NCBI GenBank assembly: GCA_028286395.1 | Contig: JAQBRS010000005.1 | Span: forward strand, 62,001-126,000 | Length of the DNA stretch: 64,000 nt | Direction: 5' to 3' | Source of the DNA: Candidatus Saccharimonadota bacterium | GTDB lineage: Bacteria; Patescibacteriota; Saccharimonadia; Saccharimonadales; Saccharimonadaceae | Shown here: positions 26,109 through 35,867 of the stretch, one piece after another | Layout of the letters: every line of letters starts with the position of its first letter | Numbering within the stretch: position 1 is the first letter of the stretch | Notes under the pieces: generated by a model | What the model saw: the letters and a program-made list of their open reading frames with translations, nothing else | What the model was told of the DNA's origin: nothing | The model's database searches: none | Translations under genes and position numbers: made by a program

Positions 26109-27449
26109 ATGAGTAAATTAACTTCCCTCATCCGTCGTGCTCCTAAACGTTTTAGTGCAGTTGTCGCAATTATTGCAGCCGCAATTATTGTTCCAGTTGC
26201 CGTACACGCTTATGGACCAGAGCGAGCAACCTTTACGTACGCGAGCCCAGCTCCCTATGTAACGTTTAACTCAATCACAGACAACCCTAAGGTTGGTGAC
26301 GAACGAAGTTTTGTTCGTGTCAAAGAAGACAGCGCATCTACTACTTACGGTAAAGATGTTACCCTACAACCTGGTAAAACATACGACGTTGAAGTGTACT
26401 ACCACAACAACGCCGCATCAAACCTCAACGCCTCAGGTGTTGGTATTGCAAAAGACGTCAGTCTTCGTATGCAAATGCCTGCATCAATCGCTGCGAGCGC
26501 ATCTGACACAGTTGATGGTTTCATCAACTCATCAAACGCAAACCCAACATCAGTGTGGGACAGCGCGAACCTAAAGAACGGAAGCACTGGTGCAGTTGCA
26601 CTTCGTTACGTTCCTAATTCAGCTGTTGTTACAAGTAATGGTGCAGTAAATGGCGCACACCTTCCGGACGCTTTCCTTACAACAGGAACGCCTCTTGGAT
26701 ACGATGCACTCAACGGAACACTTCCTGGTTGTAACCAATACGCCGGATACGTTACGTACAAATTTACTGTCGTTCAACCTAACTTTACTGTTGAAAAGAC
26801 AGTCAGCGTTGACGGCGGTAAGACATACACTAAGTCTGGTACAACCACACCTGGTGCAACAGTTATCTACAAGGTGGCCTACACAAACACTGGTTCAACT
26901 CAGCAAGACAACGTGACGCTTAGCGACAAGTTGCCTGCAGGTGTTACCTATGTTGCTGGAAGCTCTTTGATCGAAAACTCAAAGACTGCCGGTGCATACC
27001 AAAAGACATCTGATGGTATTACTACCACCGGATTGAACATCGGTTCATACGCACCTGCTGGTGGAAACGCTTTCTTCAAGTTTAGCGCGACCGCTCCAGC
27101 TGATGCCGCACTTAAGTGTGGTGTCAACACATTCACTAACACTGCTCGTGCAACCACTAGCGGTGGATACAAAGAAAGTACTGCTGATATTACCATCAAC
27201 AAGACTTGTGCCCCTGGTACGATCAACGTGTGTCAATTAAGCACAAAGACAATCGTAAACATTAAGGAATCAGACTTCGACAGCTCAAAGTACTCAAAGA
27301 ACCTTGACGACTGTAAGACTCCTCCTGTTACGCCACCTGAACTACCACACACTGGTATGTCAGAAAACATTGTTGCCATTGTTGGCCTTGGTGCCCTGAT
27401 TGCAAGCATCGCGTATTACGTTGCTAGCCGTCGCGCATTGAACCAATAA
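26109..27449 (+). CDS. Cell-wall-anchored (LPHTG) surface protein with DUF11-like repeat
   Basis: Signal peptide; FTVEKTVSVDGGKTYTKSGTTTPGATVIYKVAYTNTGSTQQDNVTLSDKLPAGVTYVAGS; C-term LPHTGMSENIVAIVGLGALIASIAYYVASRRALNQ. Confidence 0.88.
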   Translation: MSKLTSLIRRAPKRFSAVVAIIAAAIIVPVAVHAYGPERATFTYASPAPYVTFNSITDNPKVGDERSFVRVKEDSASTTYGKDVTLQPGKTYDVEVYYHNNAASNLNASGVGIAKDVSLRMQMPASIAASASDTVDGFINSSNANPTSVWDSANLKNGSTGAVALRYVPNSAVVTSNGAVNGAHLPDAFLTTGTPLGYDALNGTLPGCNQYAGYVTYKFTVVQPNFTVEKTVSVDGGKTYTKSGTTTPGATVIYKVAYTNTGSTQQDNVTLSDKLPAGVTYVAGSSLIENSKTAGAYQKTSDGITTTGLNIGSYAPAGGNAFFKFSATAPADAALKCGVNTFTNTARATTSGGYKESTADITINKTCAPGTINVCQLSTKTIVNIKESDFDSSKYSKNLDDCKTPPVTPPELPHTGMSENIVAIVGLGALIASIAYYVASRRALNQ

Positions 27450-27500
27450 GAGTCTGACCGCTCTCATTCTCGAAAGAGATATACTGAAGCGATTCAGACA

Positions 27501-27536
27501 AATAACCCCCGCCTTTAAAGCGGGGGTTATTTTTTG
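27501..27536 (+). terminator. Rho-independent terminator
   Basis: AATAACCCCCGC CTTTAAA GCGGGGGTTATTTTTT. Confidence 0.9.
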
Positions 27537-27550
27537 CTATAATAAACTCA

Positions 27551-27775
27551 ATGGCAAACAAGCAAAAGAAAAAACGGAACAAAACATACACCGGCGTTGA
27601 TGCCGCAATTGCTCGTCCCGTCATTACAAAGATCACTGCAGCTAACCGCAATCCCGTCAGTCAATGGTGGTTCGAGCACAAGCGTATCGCTCGTCCTATC
27701 ATCATTGCTGCACTGATTGCCGCCGGAGTTGTGATTCTCATTATTGAAATCGTCCGTATCGCAACGAACGGCTAG
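27551..27775 (+). CDS. Small single-TM protein
   Basis: Basic N-terminus MANKQKKKRNKTYTG and C-terminal PIIIAALIAAGVVILIIEIVRIATNG. Confidence 0.6.
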   Translation: MANKQKKKRNKTYTGVDAAIARPVITKITAANRNPVSQWWFEHKRIARPIIIAALIAAGVVILIIEIVRIATNG

Positions 27776-29907
27776 TGTTTCTTTATCGGAAGCCTAAATC
27801 CGAAGGTACTTCCTTTTCCTTCTTTTGATTCAAATACTATCTCACCATCGTGAGCATCGATTACCTTCTTAGCAAGGAAGAGACCTACGCCCGTTCCGTC
27901 AGGACGCTGCTTTCGTGCGTTGGTCGCACGGAAGAACTTGTCAAATAGTTGCGCCTGCTCTGCTTCTGGAACGCCAATGCCCGTATCTTTAACGCTAAAT
28001 TCAACTTGGTGATTCACGATCGCAAGTTTGACACTGATCTTTGAATTTTCTTTCGAATAATAAATCGCGTTATCACAAAAATTCATAATCACCTGCTGAA
28101 TCTTATTCTCATCCAGATTCATTTCAGGAATATTTTTTGGTCTTTTATACGTAAACTGCAGACCATGAGCGCTAGCGTTTGGTTCCAAACTTTCGACTTC
28201 CTGAGCAACGATCTTCGCAAGATCGCTAGGGTGTTTGTCGATAATAAACTTACCGGTTTGAAGACGCGATACATTCAAGAAATCACCGATCAAACGGACC
28301 ATACGTTCGCTACTAATGAACACTTCCTGCAGTAAGTGTTGCTGCTCTCTAGAGACCTTTCCCACGTCTCCATCCATAAGCATACTGATATATCCTTTAA
28401 TACTCGTTAACGGAGTACGAAGTTGGTGACTGGCCATACTAATAAATTCGTCTTTTGCTTCATCGAGCTTCTGTAGTTGTGCATTACTGACGCGAAGTTC
28501 TTTCGTTGCAGAGTCGATACGCTGTTGAAGCGTCGCGTTTAAGTCTTGGACTTCCTGCACCGACAGCGCATTCTGAATTGCAATCAACAGCTCGTCAGAG
28601 ATTGCCTGAAGGACCTTAACGTCACGACGGCTATAGCTTGAGGTCCGATGCTCGCCTAAACAAAGGTAGCCAATAACAATGTCGTTTTGGATAAGTGGCA
28701 TCACGATTTCTAGACGGTAACTTGCAAGTAGTCGGTCTATAGATTCATTCTCTTCCAACAAAGAGCGAAGAATCATACCTGGATGCTCCTTGCCGTACTC
28801 GCCAATCGCTTCAATGTCCGCACTCGCAATCTTTACAAAGCCTTCTGTTCCCACGATCACATGATGGTTCGTTGTCGTCTTCTTCACGAAGAAGAACACT
28901 TGCTCAGCCTTTAGCGTCGTTGCAATTGCCTGCGCAGAACGCTCAAGCAGTCGATGAAGATTAGTTGTAGAGTTCAATACCTTCGTCAGCGAAGAAAAGA
29001 AGTCATCGACATTATAATTGTCCTTATAGAATAGTTTGTTAGTAAGCTGATCAAAGAATCGCCGCACAGGCTGAAAGACAAAAGCGAGTACCAGAGCTAG
29101 TGCAATTCCTGCCGGTTGCATAAGATTCGTGTCACTTAGGAAGAGAAGTGAAATACCCAGCGCTGCAAGGTAATACAGGACGGCAAGCGTGAGCAATGCC
29201 AAAACGTAGGCAACTGTTCGCACGACTGCGAGTCGAACATCGAAAAGACCATGCCGTGCAATGGTATACACAATCAAAGCACTTAAAAGAACCGTTGCGA
29301 AAGGCCCAAACTGTGTCGTGTCCCAGTTTTGACTGAACGAGGGAAGAATAACGTTTGCGAGAAGCCCGGATAGAGCACTGACAGCAAACGCAAAGAGTAA
29401 TATCCTTGCCTGCAGCCTACGGGAAGCCTCAAGACGTCGTGGTAGCTGCAATAAATTTCGTCCAATAAGAACGAGGAGTCCGACAAACCCGATAACATAT
29501 ACGGCTATCAAAGGACCGACGGTGAATTGAATGCTACCATTCTCACTAATGACATCTCCCGAAACGAGTGACGAGCCCGATAACACAACAATGATAAGGC
29601 TGATGATACTAATGATTGCAATTTCAGGTCGTCTCACTCGACGCTTAAGCGGGAAGTAATACGTAAAGATAAGTCCCGCAAGTATGACTCCATAGCCAGA
29701 TATAAAGCTCAGTCGATTAGCAAGATTATTCAGCTCAAGACTTGCGACTGAGTATTCCGTGAGGAAAGAAGAGGTAATCCATATACAGATAAGAACGCTC
29801 ATCACCATGAAGGAGCGTGCAAACGTGGCTTTTGAATCTCTCAAAAGCACAAAAAGGCCCAACGCCAAGTTGGTGACGCATATAATAAGAATGCTTATTA
29901 ATCCCAT
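27772..29907 (-). CDS. Multi-TM sensor histidine kinase with GAF-like domain
   Basis: N-terminal TM helices; H-box FISMASHQLRTPLTSIKGYISMLMDG; N-box VIMNFCDNAIYYS; G-box GTGVGLFLAKKVIDAHDGEIVFESKEGKGSTFGF. Confidence 0.94.
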   Translation of the reverse strand: MGLISILIICVTNLALGLFVLLRDSKATFARSFMVMSVLICIWITSSFLTEYSVASLELNNLANRLSFISGYGVILAGLIFTYYFPLKRRVRRPEIAIISIISLIIVVLSGSSLVSGDVISENGSIQFTVGPLIAVYVIGFVGLLVLIGRNLLQLPRRLEASRRLQARILLFAFAVSALSGLLANVILPSFSQNWDTTQFGPFATVLLSALIVYTIARHGLFDVRLAVVRTVAYVLALLTLAVLYYLAALGISLLFLSDTNLMQPAGIALALVLAFVFQPVRRFFDQLTNKLFYKDNYNVDDFFSSLTKVLNSTTNLHRLLERSAQAIATTLKAEQVFFFVKKTTTNHHVIVGTEGFVKIASADIEAIGEYGKEHPGMILRSLLEENESIDRLLASYRLEIVMPLIQNDIVIGYLCLGEHRTSSYSRRDVKVLQAISDELLIAIQNALSVQEVQDLNATLQQRIDSATKELRVSNAQLQKLDEAKDEFISMASHQLRTPLTSIKGYISMLMDGDVGKVSREQQHLLQEVFISSERMVRLIGDFLNVSRLQTGKFIIDKHPSDLAKIVAQEVESLEPNASAHGLQFTYKRPKNIPEMNLDENKIQQVIMNFCDNAIYYSKENSKISVKLAIVNHQVEFSVKDTGIGVPEAEQAQLFDKFFRATNARKQRPDGTGVGLFLAKKVIDAHDGEIVFESKEGKGSTFGFRLPIKKH

Positions 29908-29944
29908 ATGATCAGTGTAGCGTAAGCGGTTTACTTTTTACAGG

Positions 29945-30799
29945 TTAGTCACTAAAGACAATCGCATCGTCTTCAGTCCCTTCGACCAAACGACGTAACG
30001 CATCTCTCATTGCAACTTGTCCGATAAAAGAATTTTGTCGGTATTCGTGCATGATTTCATAAAACTTTGGAACATAGCCATGTACTGCCTGGCTTTTCCC
30101 CGATCCTAAGTAAGGCGCTGGCTCGGAGCCATCTAATGCAACAAACGGCACCCCTAAACGATCCCTGATGTCGCGAAGTGGCGTACTCCCGTGTTTTTTA
30201 TACGGTGCATCGTCAATAATCGAGACGAGGTGATCAATATGATGATGCACGGACGACTGGTACATTGCGCGATACATCTGTATACTTGCCGCCTTACTTC
30301 CCTTTTGATATTCGGGAGGAACCGCAACCGTCCCTACATCCCAAACGGTATTCATATCATCAATGCCATGGAGGATACTCGCAAATTCCATGTCGACTTT
30401 TGCAGGGAATGCCCCTGATTCGATGTCATTTAAAGTCTTTAGTCCCGCAGAAGAGTTTTCGATAATACGAAGTGCGCCACTCGGTTTACCACTCTCACGA
30501 TCGACTGATAAAAAGAAGCGGCTTGATGACTCATATGGTCCGTACTCTCGAGCCATCTCCGTCGCATCATTCCCGAAGTATTTTTCAAATACCGTACGTT
30601 CAATGTGTCGAGCAATATTGCCATTTGGATCACCCGGTGGAAGCTCAAAACAGACAAAGCGATATTCTGACGGGAGTTCACCTCCGCGCTCTTCGATAAG
30701 ACGTCTCGTCAAAATGTCGACAGTCACTTGAGCCAACTCATAGAAGACCCCTTCATCATCCGCTAAGTGTTCGTTCGACGAGGTATTGATATCTGCCAT
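29945..30799 (-). CDS. GNAT-fold / acyl-homoserine-lactone-synthase-like protein (tentative)
   Basis: ERTVFEKYFGNDATEMAREYGPYESSSRFFLSVDRESGKPSGALRII...WDVGTVAVPPEYQKGSKAASIQMYRAM. Confidence 0.45.
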   Translation of the reverse strand: MADINTSSNEHLADDEGVFYELAQVTVDILTRRLIEERGGELPSEYRFVCFELPPGDPNGNIARHIERTVFEKYFGNDATEMAREYGPYESSSRFFLSVDRESGKPSGALRIIENSSAGLKTLNDIESGAFPAKVDMEFASILHGIDDMNTVWDVGTVAVPPEYQKGSKAASIQMYRAMYQSSVHHHIDHLVSIIDDAPYKKHGSTPLRDIRDRLGVPFVALDGSEPAPYLGSGKSQAVHGYVPKFYEIMHEYRQNSFIGQVAMRDALRRLVEGTEDDAIVFSD

Positions 30800-30802
30800 A
30801 AT

Positions 30803-31189
30803 CTAGAACTCACGAAATTCAACAGACTCACTGCCAAAAAAGTCTTTCGTAAATTCAGCAGCAAGCTTCGGATCAAAGGCCTTACAGGTATAAATATCGA
30901 CACTGTAGAAAAGGATGGGTTGTTCCCATGCATAGAAATGAGCTCCGGATGTTTCCCAATGAATCCATCCTGCCCAACCAAAAGTATCACTACGATGCGT
31001 TACCGGCTCGATGAGCTGGTGCATATCGATTTTGACCGAAAGCTCTGATAAATACTGCTTAATTTGCAGATCACTGATAGGTTCTTTTGGGTAACCTTCG
31101 ACGACAAGTCGTTGACGATAAATAGTTGGTGCGAGATCTTTCATAAAAGGAGAGTCAGGGTGTTTATTTGTTAGGTAATCTAATGGCAT
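30803..31189 (-). CDS. S-adenosylmethionine decarboxylase (SpeD)-like pyruvoyl enzyme homologue (tentative)
   Basis: HWETSGAHFYAWEQPILFYSVDIYTCKAFDPKLAAEFTKDFF resembles SpeD ESHxxIHTWPEHxYAAVDVFTCGxxxDPWKA. Confidence 0.55.
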   Translation of the reverse strand: MPLDYLTNKHPDSPFMKDLAPTIYRQRLVVEGYPKEPISDLQIKQYLSELSVKIDMHQLIEPVTHRSDTFGWAGWIHWETSGAHFYAWEQPILFYSVDIYTCKAFDPKLAAEFTKDFFGSESVEFREF

Positions 31190-31236
31190 TATATCACGCC
31201 TTGTGACAGAGGGTAATTGCGTAGTATCATATTACC

Positions 31237-31605
31237 ATGACCAAAATTGCTATCATTGAAGACGATCCTGTTATCAGCCAAATGTACCGAATGAAATTTG
31301 AGGCTGACGGATTTGATGTCCAACTCGCTAATAACGGAGAGCGTGGCGTCGATATGGTAGAAAGTTTTGGACCGGATCTTATCCTTATGGACCTCCAAAT
31401 GCCTGAAATGGGCGGTGAAGAAGCCCTCACTATTATTCGTAAAAGTGAAAAAGGTAAACATATTCCTGTCATTATTCTCACCAACCTTGGCGAAGAAGAA
31501 GCCCCAAAGGGCATTCGCGGGCTAGGCATTCACAGCTATATTGTGAAGGCCGAACTAACTCCACGACAAGTTGTGTCGCGCGTCAAAGAAGCTCTTGGCG
31601 TTTAA
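31237..31605 (+). CDS. Single-domain CheY-like response regulator
   Basis: KIAIIEDDPVISQMYRMKFEADGFDVQLA, DLILMDLQMPEMGGEEAL, VIILTNLG, YIVKAELTP. Confidence 0.93.
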   Translation: MTKIAIIEDDPVISQMYRMKFEADGFDVQLANNGERGVDMVESFGPDLILMDLQMPEMGGEEALTIIRKSEKGKHIPVIILTNLGEEEAPKGIRGLGIHSYIVKAELTPRQVVSRVKEALGV

Positions 31606-31611
31606 GGGCGT

Positions 31612-32427
31612 TTAAGACTTTTCGTCGACAGTTGTGCGCGCAGCTTGAATAAGATTATCAAACAGAGCCGTCACCGTTAACGGACCGACGCCGCCTTTTT
31701 TCGGCGTGATTGTGACGTCATTTCGCTCGCGAACGTCGTCTGCAACATCACCAACCAGTTTGCCATTTTCTGACGCCGTACCGGCATCAACAATAGTCGC
31801 TCCAGGTTGTACCATCTGACTCGTAATCACCCCGGGGACACCAGTCGCTGTGACAATAATTTCAGCTTTTCGGATATTGCTTGCGAAGTTGTCAGTTTTA
31901 CTGTCAAGTACGGTCACGTCGAGTCCGCTTGTTCGCCATAGCTTCGCCAGTGGTGCACCGACGAGTCGTCCGTTGCCAACAATGGTAATGTGTTTTCCCC
32001 GCAGTTCAACGTTGTATCCTGCAACAAGCCAATCAATTGCCATCGCAGTTGCTGGTGTTAACGTTGCGTTTTCCCCTAACCCATCAACATCTTTTTCAGG
32101 TAAGACAGCATTAACGGCGGCGTCAGTCTCAGAAACATCGGCAAGAGGTAACTGGATAATAATGCCGTGGACCGTGTCGTCTTCATTCAAAGTCTGAATC
32201 GTACTTATGAGATCCGCTTGATCAATCTTGTAGACAGCAACTTCAGCGAGAATATCATTACCGTAGCTTTGTTTTAATCGAACATAGGTGTCAATGACTG
32301 CATTATCGATCGTTTGGACGATCGCAAGCTTCGGAATAACATGATACGCCTGACGAAGCGTCCTAATTTGACGCGCCTGTCGTTCGGTAATATATTCCGA
32401 GAGTTCTTTTCCGTTAAGTATCTTCAC
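31612..32427 (-). CDS. folD: Methylenetetrahydrofolate dehydrogenase/cyclohydrolase FolD
   Basis: GIIIQLPLADVSETDAAVNAVLPEKDVDGLGENATLTPATAMAIDWL, VGNGRLVGAPLAKLW, GGVGPLTVTALFDN; GTG start chosen. Confidence 0.92.
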   Translation of the reverse strand: MKILNGKELSEYITERQARQIRTLRQAYHVIPKLAIVQTIDNAVIDTYVRLKQSYGNDILAEVAVYKIDQADLISTIQTLNEDDTVHGIIIQLPLADVSETDAAVNAVLPEKDVDGLGENATLTPATAMAIDWLVAGYNVELRGKHITIVGNGRLVGAPLAKLWRTSGLDVTVLDSKTDNFASNIRKAEIIVTATGVPGVITSQMVQPGATIVDAGTASENGKLVGDVADDVRERNDVTITPKKGGVGPLTVTALFDNLIQAARTTVDEKS

Positions 32428-32466
32428 TGCACCTAAGCTTACCAAATCATATGGTACAATCAAACC

Positions 32467-32976
32467 ATGAATACATTATTACAACTTGCACAAAGTTCAT
32501 ATGATTACACTTACACAACCACAACGAGCTCAAACCTCACACCAGAACAATCCGGCGCGCTTGCTGTCGGTATCACCATCTTCTACATACTCACATTCAT
32601 CGTCGCTTATGTCCTTAACGGCATCCTGCTTGGACGAATCTTCAAAAAAGCGCATATCGCCAGCTGGATTGCATGGGTTCCTTTTTATAACACTTGGAAA
32701 ACGCTCGAAATAGGCGGCCAACAAGGATTTTGGGCAGTGCTTGCGCTCCTCCCGATCGTCAACATCGTCTCCATCATCTACGTCCTTATCGCTGAATACA
32801 ACATTGGACTTAAACTCGGTAAATCAAGTACCTTCGTACTGTTTGCTATCTTCCTTCCAATCGTTTGGTTGATCTGGCTCGCTGTTGATAAGTCAGTTTG
32901 GAACAACACACTTGGTGCTCCAAGCAAAGCCGCTGAACACACTGGCGCAAAGCCAACTGCTACTTCAGCAGTTTAG
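32467..32976 (+). CDS. DUF5684-like / signal-peptidase-associated membrane protein
   Basis: HIASWIAWVPFYNTWKTLEIGGQQGFWAVLALLPIVNIVSIIYVLIAEYNIGLKLGKSSTFVLFAIFLPIVWLIWLAVD. Confidence 0.7.
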   Translation: MNTLLQLAQSSYDYTYTTTTSSNLTPEQSGALAVGITIFYILTFIVAYVLNGILLGRIFKKAHIASWIAWVPFYNTWKTLEIGGQQGFWAVLALLPIVNIVSIIYVLIAEYNIGLKLGKSSTFVLFAIFLPIVWLIWLAVDKSVWNNTLGAPSKAAEHTGAKPTATSAV

Positions 32977-33599
32977 TGTTTCTTCTTTACTCCGTTGCGA
33001 GTAACAATATATACCAAGACAAACCCACCGATCAGAATACATACTGAGGTGATCGCTACTTGCCCGTAGCCTCCGTTAGCAGGATTCAAGAATGGGTATG
33101 GATAAAAGCCAACAATCGGACCACGAATAAGTGAATAGATCAGGTAGACGAGTGGGAACACCAGCCACAAAAGACTTTTCTTGAATGCAATGCGACGACT
33201 CGGCGAATCAGTAATCCAGTCAAGCGCTATAGCGATTGGGATAATGTAGTGCAGTACGACATTGTCCCAGGGCACGGCTGTCAGGTCTACGCCCTCGATG
33301 CCAGAAAGAAGTACTGAGAAAACGATCCCCGTAACGACCATGTAAAAGGTAGCCGCGCCTCGAAAGAAATCGAGCTTCGTGCTTTTCTTACCCGCAAATA
33401 CAAAGAAGGCACTCACGAGGAAAATGACCGCAGCAATAATGTTGGCCTCAATCGTGAAAAAGCTAAAGAAGTTCCCTGGTACTAATTTTCCATTCGCCCA
33501 CAATACCGCTACTTCCGTGACGATTGCACTAAAGCCCAAAAGACTAAAAAATACCTTATACCCAACCAAGTAATTTCGTTTCATAGCCTTACTATACAC
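32973..33599 (-). CDS. Pr6Pr-like integral membrane protein
   Basis: Six hydrophobic segments; FFSFFTIEANIIAAVIFLVSA, YHIIPIAIALDWI-type context, LIYSLIRGPIVGFYPYPFLNP. Confidence 0.75.
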   Translation of the reverse strand: MYSKAMKRNYLVGYKVFFSLLGFSAIVTEVAVLWANGKLVPGNFFSFFTIEANIIAAVIFLVSAFFVFAGKKSTKLDFFRGAATFYMVVTGIVFSVLLSGIEGVDLTAVPWDNVVLHYIIPIAIALDWITDSPSRRIAFKKSLLWLVFPLVYLIYSLIRGPIVGFYPYPFLNPANGGYGQVAITSVCILIGGFVLVYIVTRNGVKKKH

Positions 33600-33656
33600 T
33601 ATCGCCTAGGGCTAGAAAATCAGCCTGTTATATGGTACAATTACCTCTGTCACTAT

Positions 33657-33733
33657 GCACCCGTAGCTCAGCGGATTAGAGCACTGGTCTTCGGAACCAG
33701 GTGTCGCAAGTTCGAATCTTGCCGGGTGTACCA
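33657..33733 (+). tRNA. tRNA-Arg (UCG)
   Basis: GCACCCGTAGCTCAGCGGATTAGAGCACTGGT CTTCGGA ACCAG...TTCGAATCTTGCCGGGTGTACCA. Confidence 0.95.
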
Positions 33734-33741
33734 AGATTATT

Positions 33742-33768
33742 AAAAAGACCCTATGCGGGTCTTTTTGT
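33742..33768 (+). terminator. Rho-independent terminator after tRNA-Arg
   Basis: AAAAAGACCC TATGC GGGTCTTTTT. Confidence 0.85.
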
Positions 33769-33780
33769 TATAGTAAGAGT

Positions 33781-34233
33781 ATGAGTAATACAATTACACC
33801 TAACTTATGGTTCGATGGAAACGCAAAAGAAGCGGTTGCATTTTACACGTCGGTTTTCCCTAACAGCAAGGTGCTCGACACCTCTTACTACCCTGAAGAA
33901 GGCCTTCTTGACTTCCAAAAACCACTAGCGGGGAAAGAATTAGCGATCGACTTTGAGCTAAATGGTAACCTGTTCGGCGCAATCAATGCCGGACCCGAAT
34001 TTAAATTCACCGAAGCAGTGTCATTTGTCGTCACTTGTAAAGATCAGGAAGAAATTGACTACTACTGGGAGAAACTTTCAGCTGTTCCGGAAGCTGAACA
34101 ATGTGGCTGGTGCAAAGACCAGTACGGACTCAGTTGGCAAATTGTTCCAGAGAACATGGGCGAATACATGAAGCGACCACAAGCATTTGAGCATATGCTT
34201 CAAATGAAGAAAATCGTCATCGCCGACTTCTAG
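33781..34233 (+). CDS. PhnB-like VOC/glyoxalase-fold protein
   Basis: ITPNLWFDGNAKEAVAFYTSVFPNSKVLDTSYYPE, CGWCKDQYGLSWQIVPENMGEYM. Confidence 0.92.
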   Translation: MSNTITPNLWFDGNAKEAVAFYTSVFPNSKVLDTSYYPEEGLLDFQKPLAGKELAIDFELNGNLFGAINAGPEFKFTEAVSFVVTCKDQEEIDYYWEKLSAVPEAEQCGWCKDQYGLSWQIVPENMGEYMKRPQAFEHMLQMKKIVIADF

Positions 34234-34313
34234 GCTAGTAGCCTTGCATAACAGAGGCGAAAAAGGTATAATCTACCAAGTTACCTCCATTATTGAAGGT
34301 TGCGACACAATTC

Positions 34314-34390
34314 GGGCCAGTAGCTCAGCTGGTTAGAGCGTCTGCCTCTTAAGCAGAATGTCGTGGGTTCAAGTCCCACCTGGCCCTCCA
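34314..34390 (+). tRNA. tRNA-Lys (CUU)
   Basis: GGGCCAGTAGCTCAGCTGGTTAGAGCGTCTGC CTCTTAA GCAGA...GTTCAAGTCCCACCTGGCCCTCCA. Confidence 0.95.
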
Positions 34391-34400
34391 AGAAATGATG

Positions 34401-34430
34401 AGAGACTTCTCAATTGAGAAGTCTCTTTTG
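34401..34430 (+). terminator. Rho-independent terminator after tRNA-Lys
   Basis: AGAGACTTCTCAATTGAGAAGTCTCTTTT. Confidence 0.8.
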
Positions 34431-34482
34431 TATCGAGCCTATGCTTGCAGCTTTGTCTGATAAAAAATAAGATAGAGGAACT

Positions 34483-35172
34483 ATGCCAGAACTCAACCCG
34501 GAACAAGAAAAACGTTTCAAATTTGTCGAATCTGAGCTGGAGCATCTTCGCCATGCGATGGGTGACATTGCCAGCTTTGAAGTGTTCACAAGAACTAATT
34601 TCTTTGTTTTTCCTGGCGGCTTAGAGCCAACTCGTCAAACGTCAGGCGCAATTGGATTTGATGCTTATGCACGTGCAATCGTCGATCCACTCTCAAAGCC
34701 AATAGGCGACGATCCATTACGGCGATCGCTTGGTGACTTTAATAAAATAGGACCTGATTGGAAAGATCAGGTTGATCCTACAATTCAGGACTGGGTTGTT
34801 GACGATGAATCAGATCCAACAAAGTACTCGGTTGACCTTCCTGAAGGTGAGCGGTTGATGGTCGGACTCGGTATTGCGACTGAAATGGAATTCCCATTGT
34901 TTTACTGGGTAGCTCCTCGCAGTGGATACGCATCACGCGGTATTACTGTCGCTAATAGCCCAGGTACCGTTGATCCAGATTATCGTGGTGAGGCGGGCGC
35001 TCTTATTGAAAATAATTCGAATGAACCGTTCAACGTTTCACATCAACAACGTATCGTACAGTTACTCTTTGGCATCGCAATGATTCCAGAACTGCATAAG
35101 GTAACGTCACACCGCGACTTGTCGTCTTCTGATCGTGGTGCTGGTGGATTCGGTTCTACCGGAAAACACTAG
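34483..35172 (+). CDS. dut: dUTPase-like (trimeric dUTP diphosphatase family)
   Basis: APRSGYASRGITVANSPGTVDPDYRGEAGALIENNSNEPF, RIVQLLFG, RGAGGFGSTGKH. Confidence 0.9.
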   Translation: MPELNPEQEKRFKFVESELEHLRHAMGDIASFEVFTRTNFFVFPGGLEPTRQTSGAIGFDAYARAIVDPLSKPIGDDPLRRSLGDFNKIGPDWKDQVDPTIQDWVVDDESDPTKYSVDLPEGERLMVGLGIATEMEFPLFYWVAPRSGYASRGITVANSPGTVDPDYRGEAGALIENNSNEPFNVSHQQRIVQLLFGIAMIPELHKVTSHRDLSSSDRGAGGFGSTGKH

Positions 35173-35176
35173 AAGA

Positions 35177-35413
35177 CTATTCTTTTGGTAAAGCAGCAAA
35201 GTCTTTCTTTGTTTGGTTATACCAACCCATAGCTTTGAAGGGATGTCGCCATCGCTCCTTCATTTCTTTAAGGGCGTCCGCATGAACGGTATCGCCAGCA
35301 GCAACCATATCTTTAAGGTGCTTATCCTGTAACTTGATTGCTTCGTCGGCTGTATTCGCGTGGAATACAGTGTCACATGGTCCACCCAGTTGCTTGCACG
35401 TTATTCTCTTCAT
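35177..35413 (-). CDS. DUF1059-like small protein
   Basis: MKRITCKQLGGPCDTVFHANTADEAIKLQDKHLKDM. Confidence 0.7.
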   Translation of the reverse strand: MKRITCKQLGGPCDTVFHANTADEAIKLQDKHLKDMVAAGDTVHADALKEMKERWRHPFKAMGWYNQTKKDFAALPKE

Positions 35414-35429
35414 ACGTCTTAGTATCAAC

Positions 35430-35852
35430 CTATTTATCTTGCGTCGCAAGTTTGATAATAATCGCCTTAAATGACGCCAGCTCTTCTTCGGTGAGGTCTT
35501 TCAAAATAGTGTTATCAATTTGCGTAATGCTTTCGACAAGACGTTCCTGAACCACGCCACCTTCGGGGGTGAGAAGAATTGTTTTTACGCGACGGTCGTC
35601 AGGAAGTTCGCCACGATAGGCGAGGTTTTTTTCTTGAAGGCCATCGACAATACCCGTAACGTTTGAGGCGTCACAGCTATATATCTTCTGAAAAGCGTTC
35701 ATTGGCTTCGGATGATCGTTATCAACAAGTATCAATGTCGTTGCCTGGATAGGCGTCAGGTCGTACTCTTTAGCAATGTTGATCATTCCTTGTTTAGCGG
35801 TCATTAAAAACTCAAGGAGAGCGATATGAAATGGTGATAATGATGAGCTCAT
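35430..35852 (-). CDS. MarR family transcriptional regulator
   Basis: LTPIQATTLILVDNDHPKPMNAFQKIYSCDASNVTGIVDGLQEKNLAYRGELPDDRRVKTILLTPEG (wHTH). Confidence 0.9.
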   Translation of the reverse strand: MSSSLSPFHIALLEFLMTAKQGMINIAKEYDLTPIQATTLILVDNDHPKPMNAFQKIYSCDASNVTGIVDGLQEKNLAYRGELPDDRRVKTILLTPEGGVVQERLVESITQIDNTILKDLTEEELASFKAIIIKLATQDK

Positions 35853-35867
35853 AATAGTCTTCCTTTC

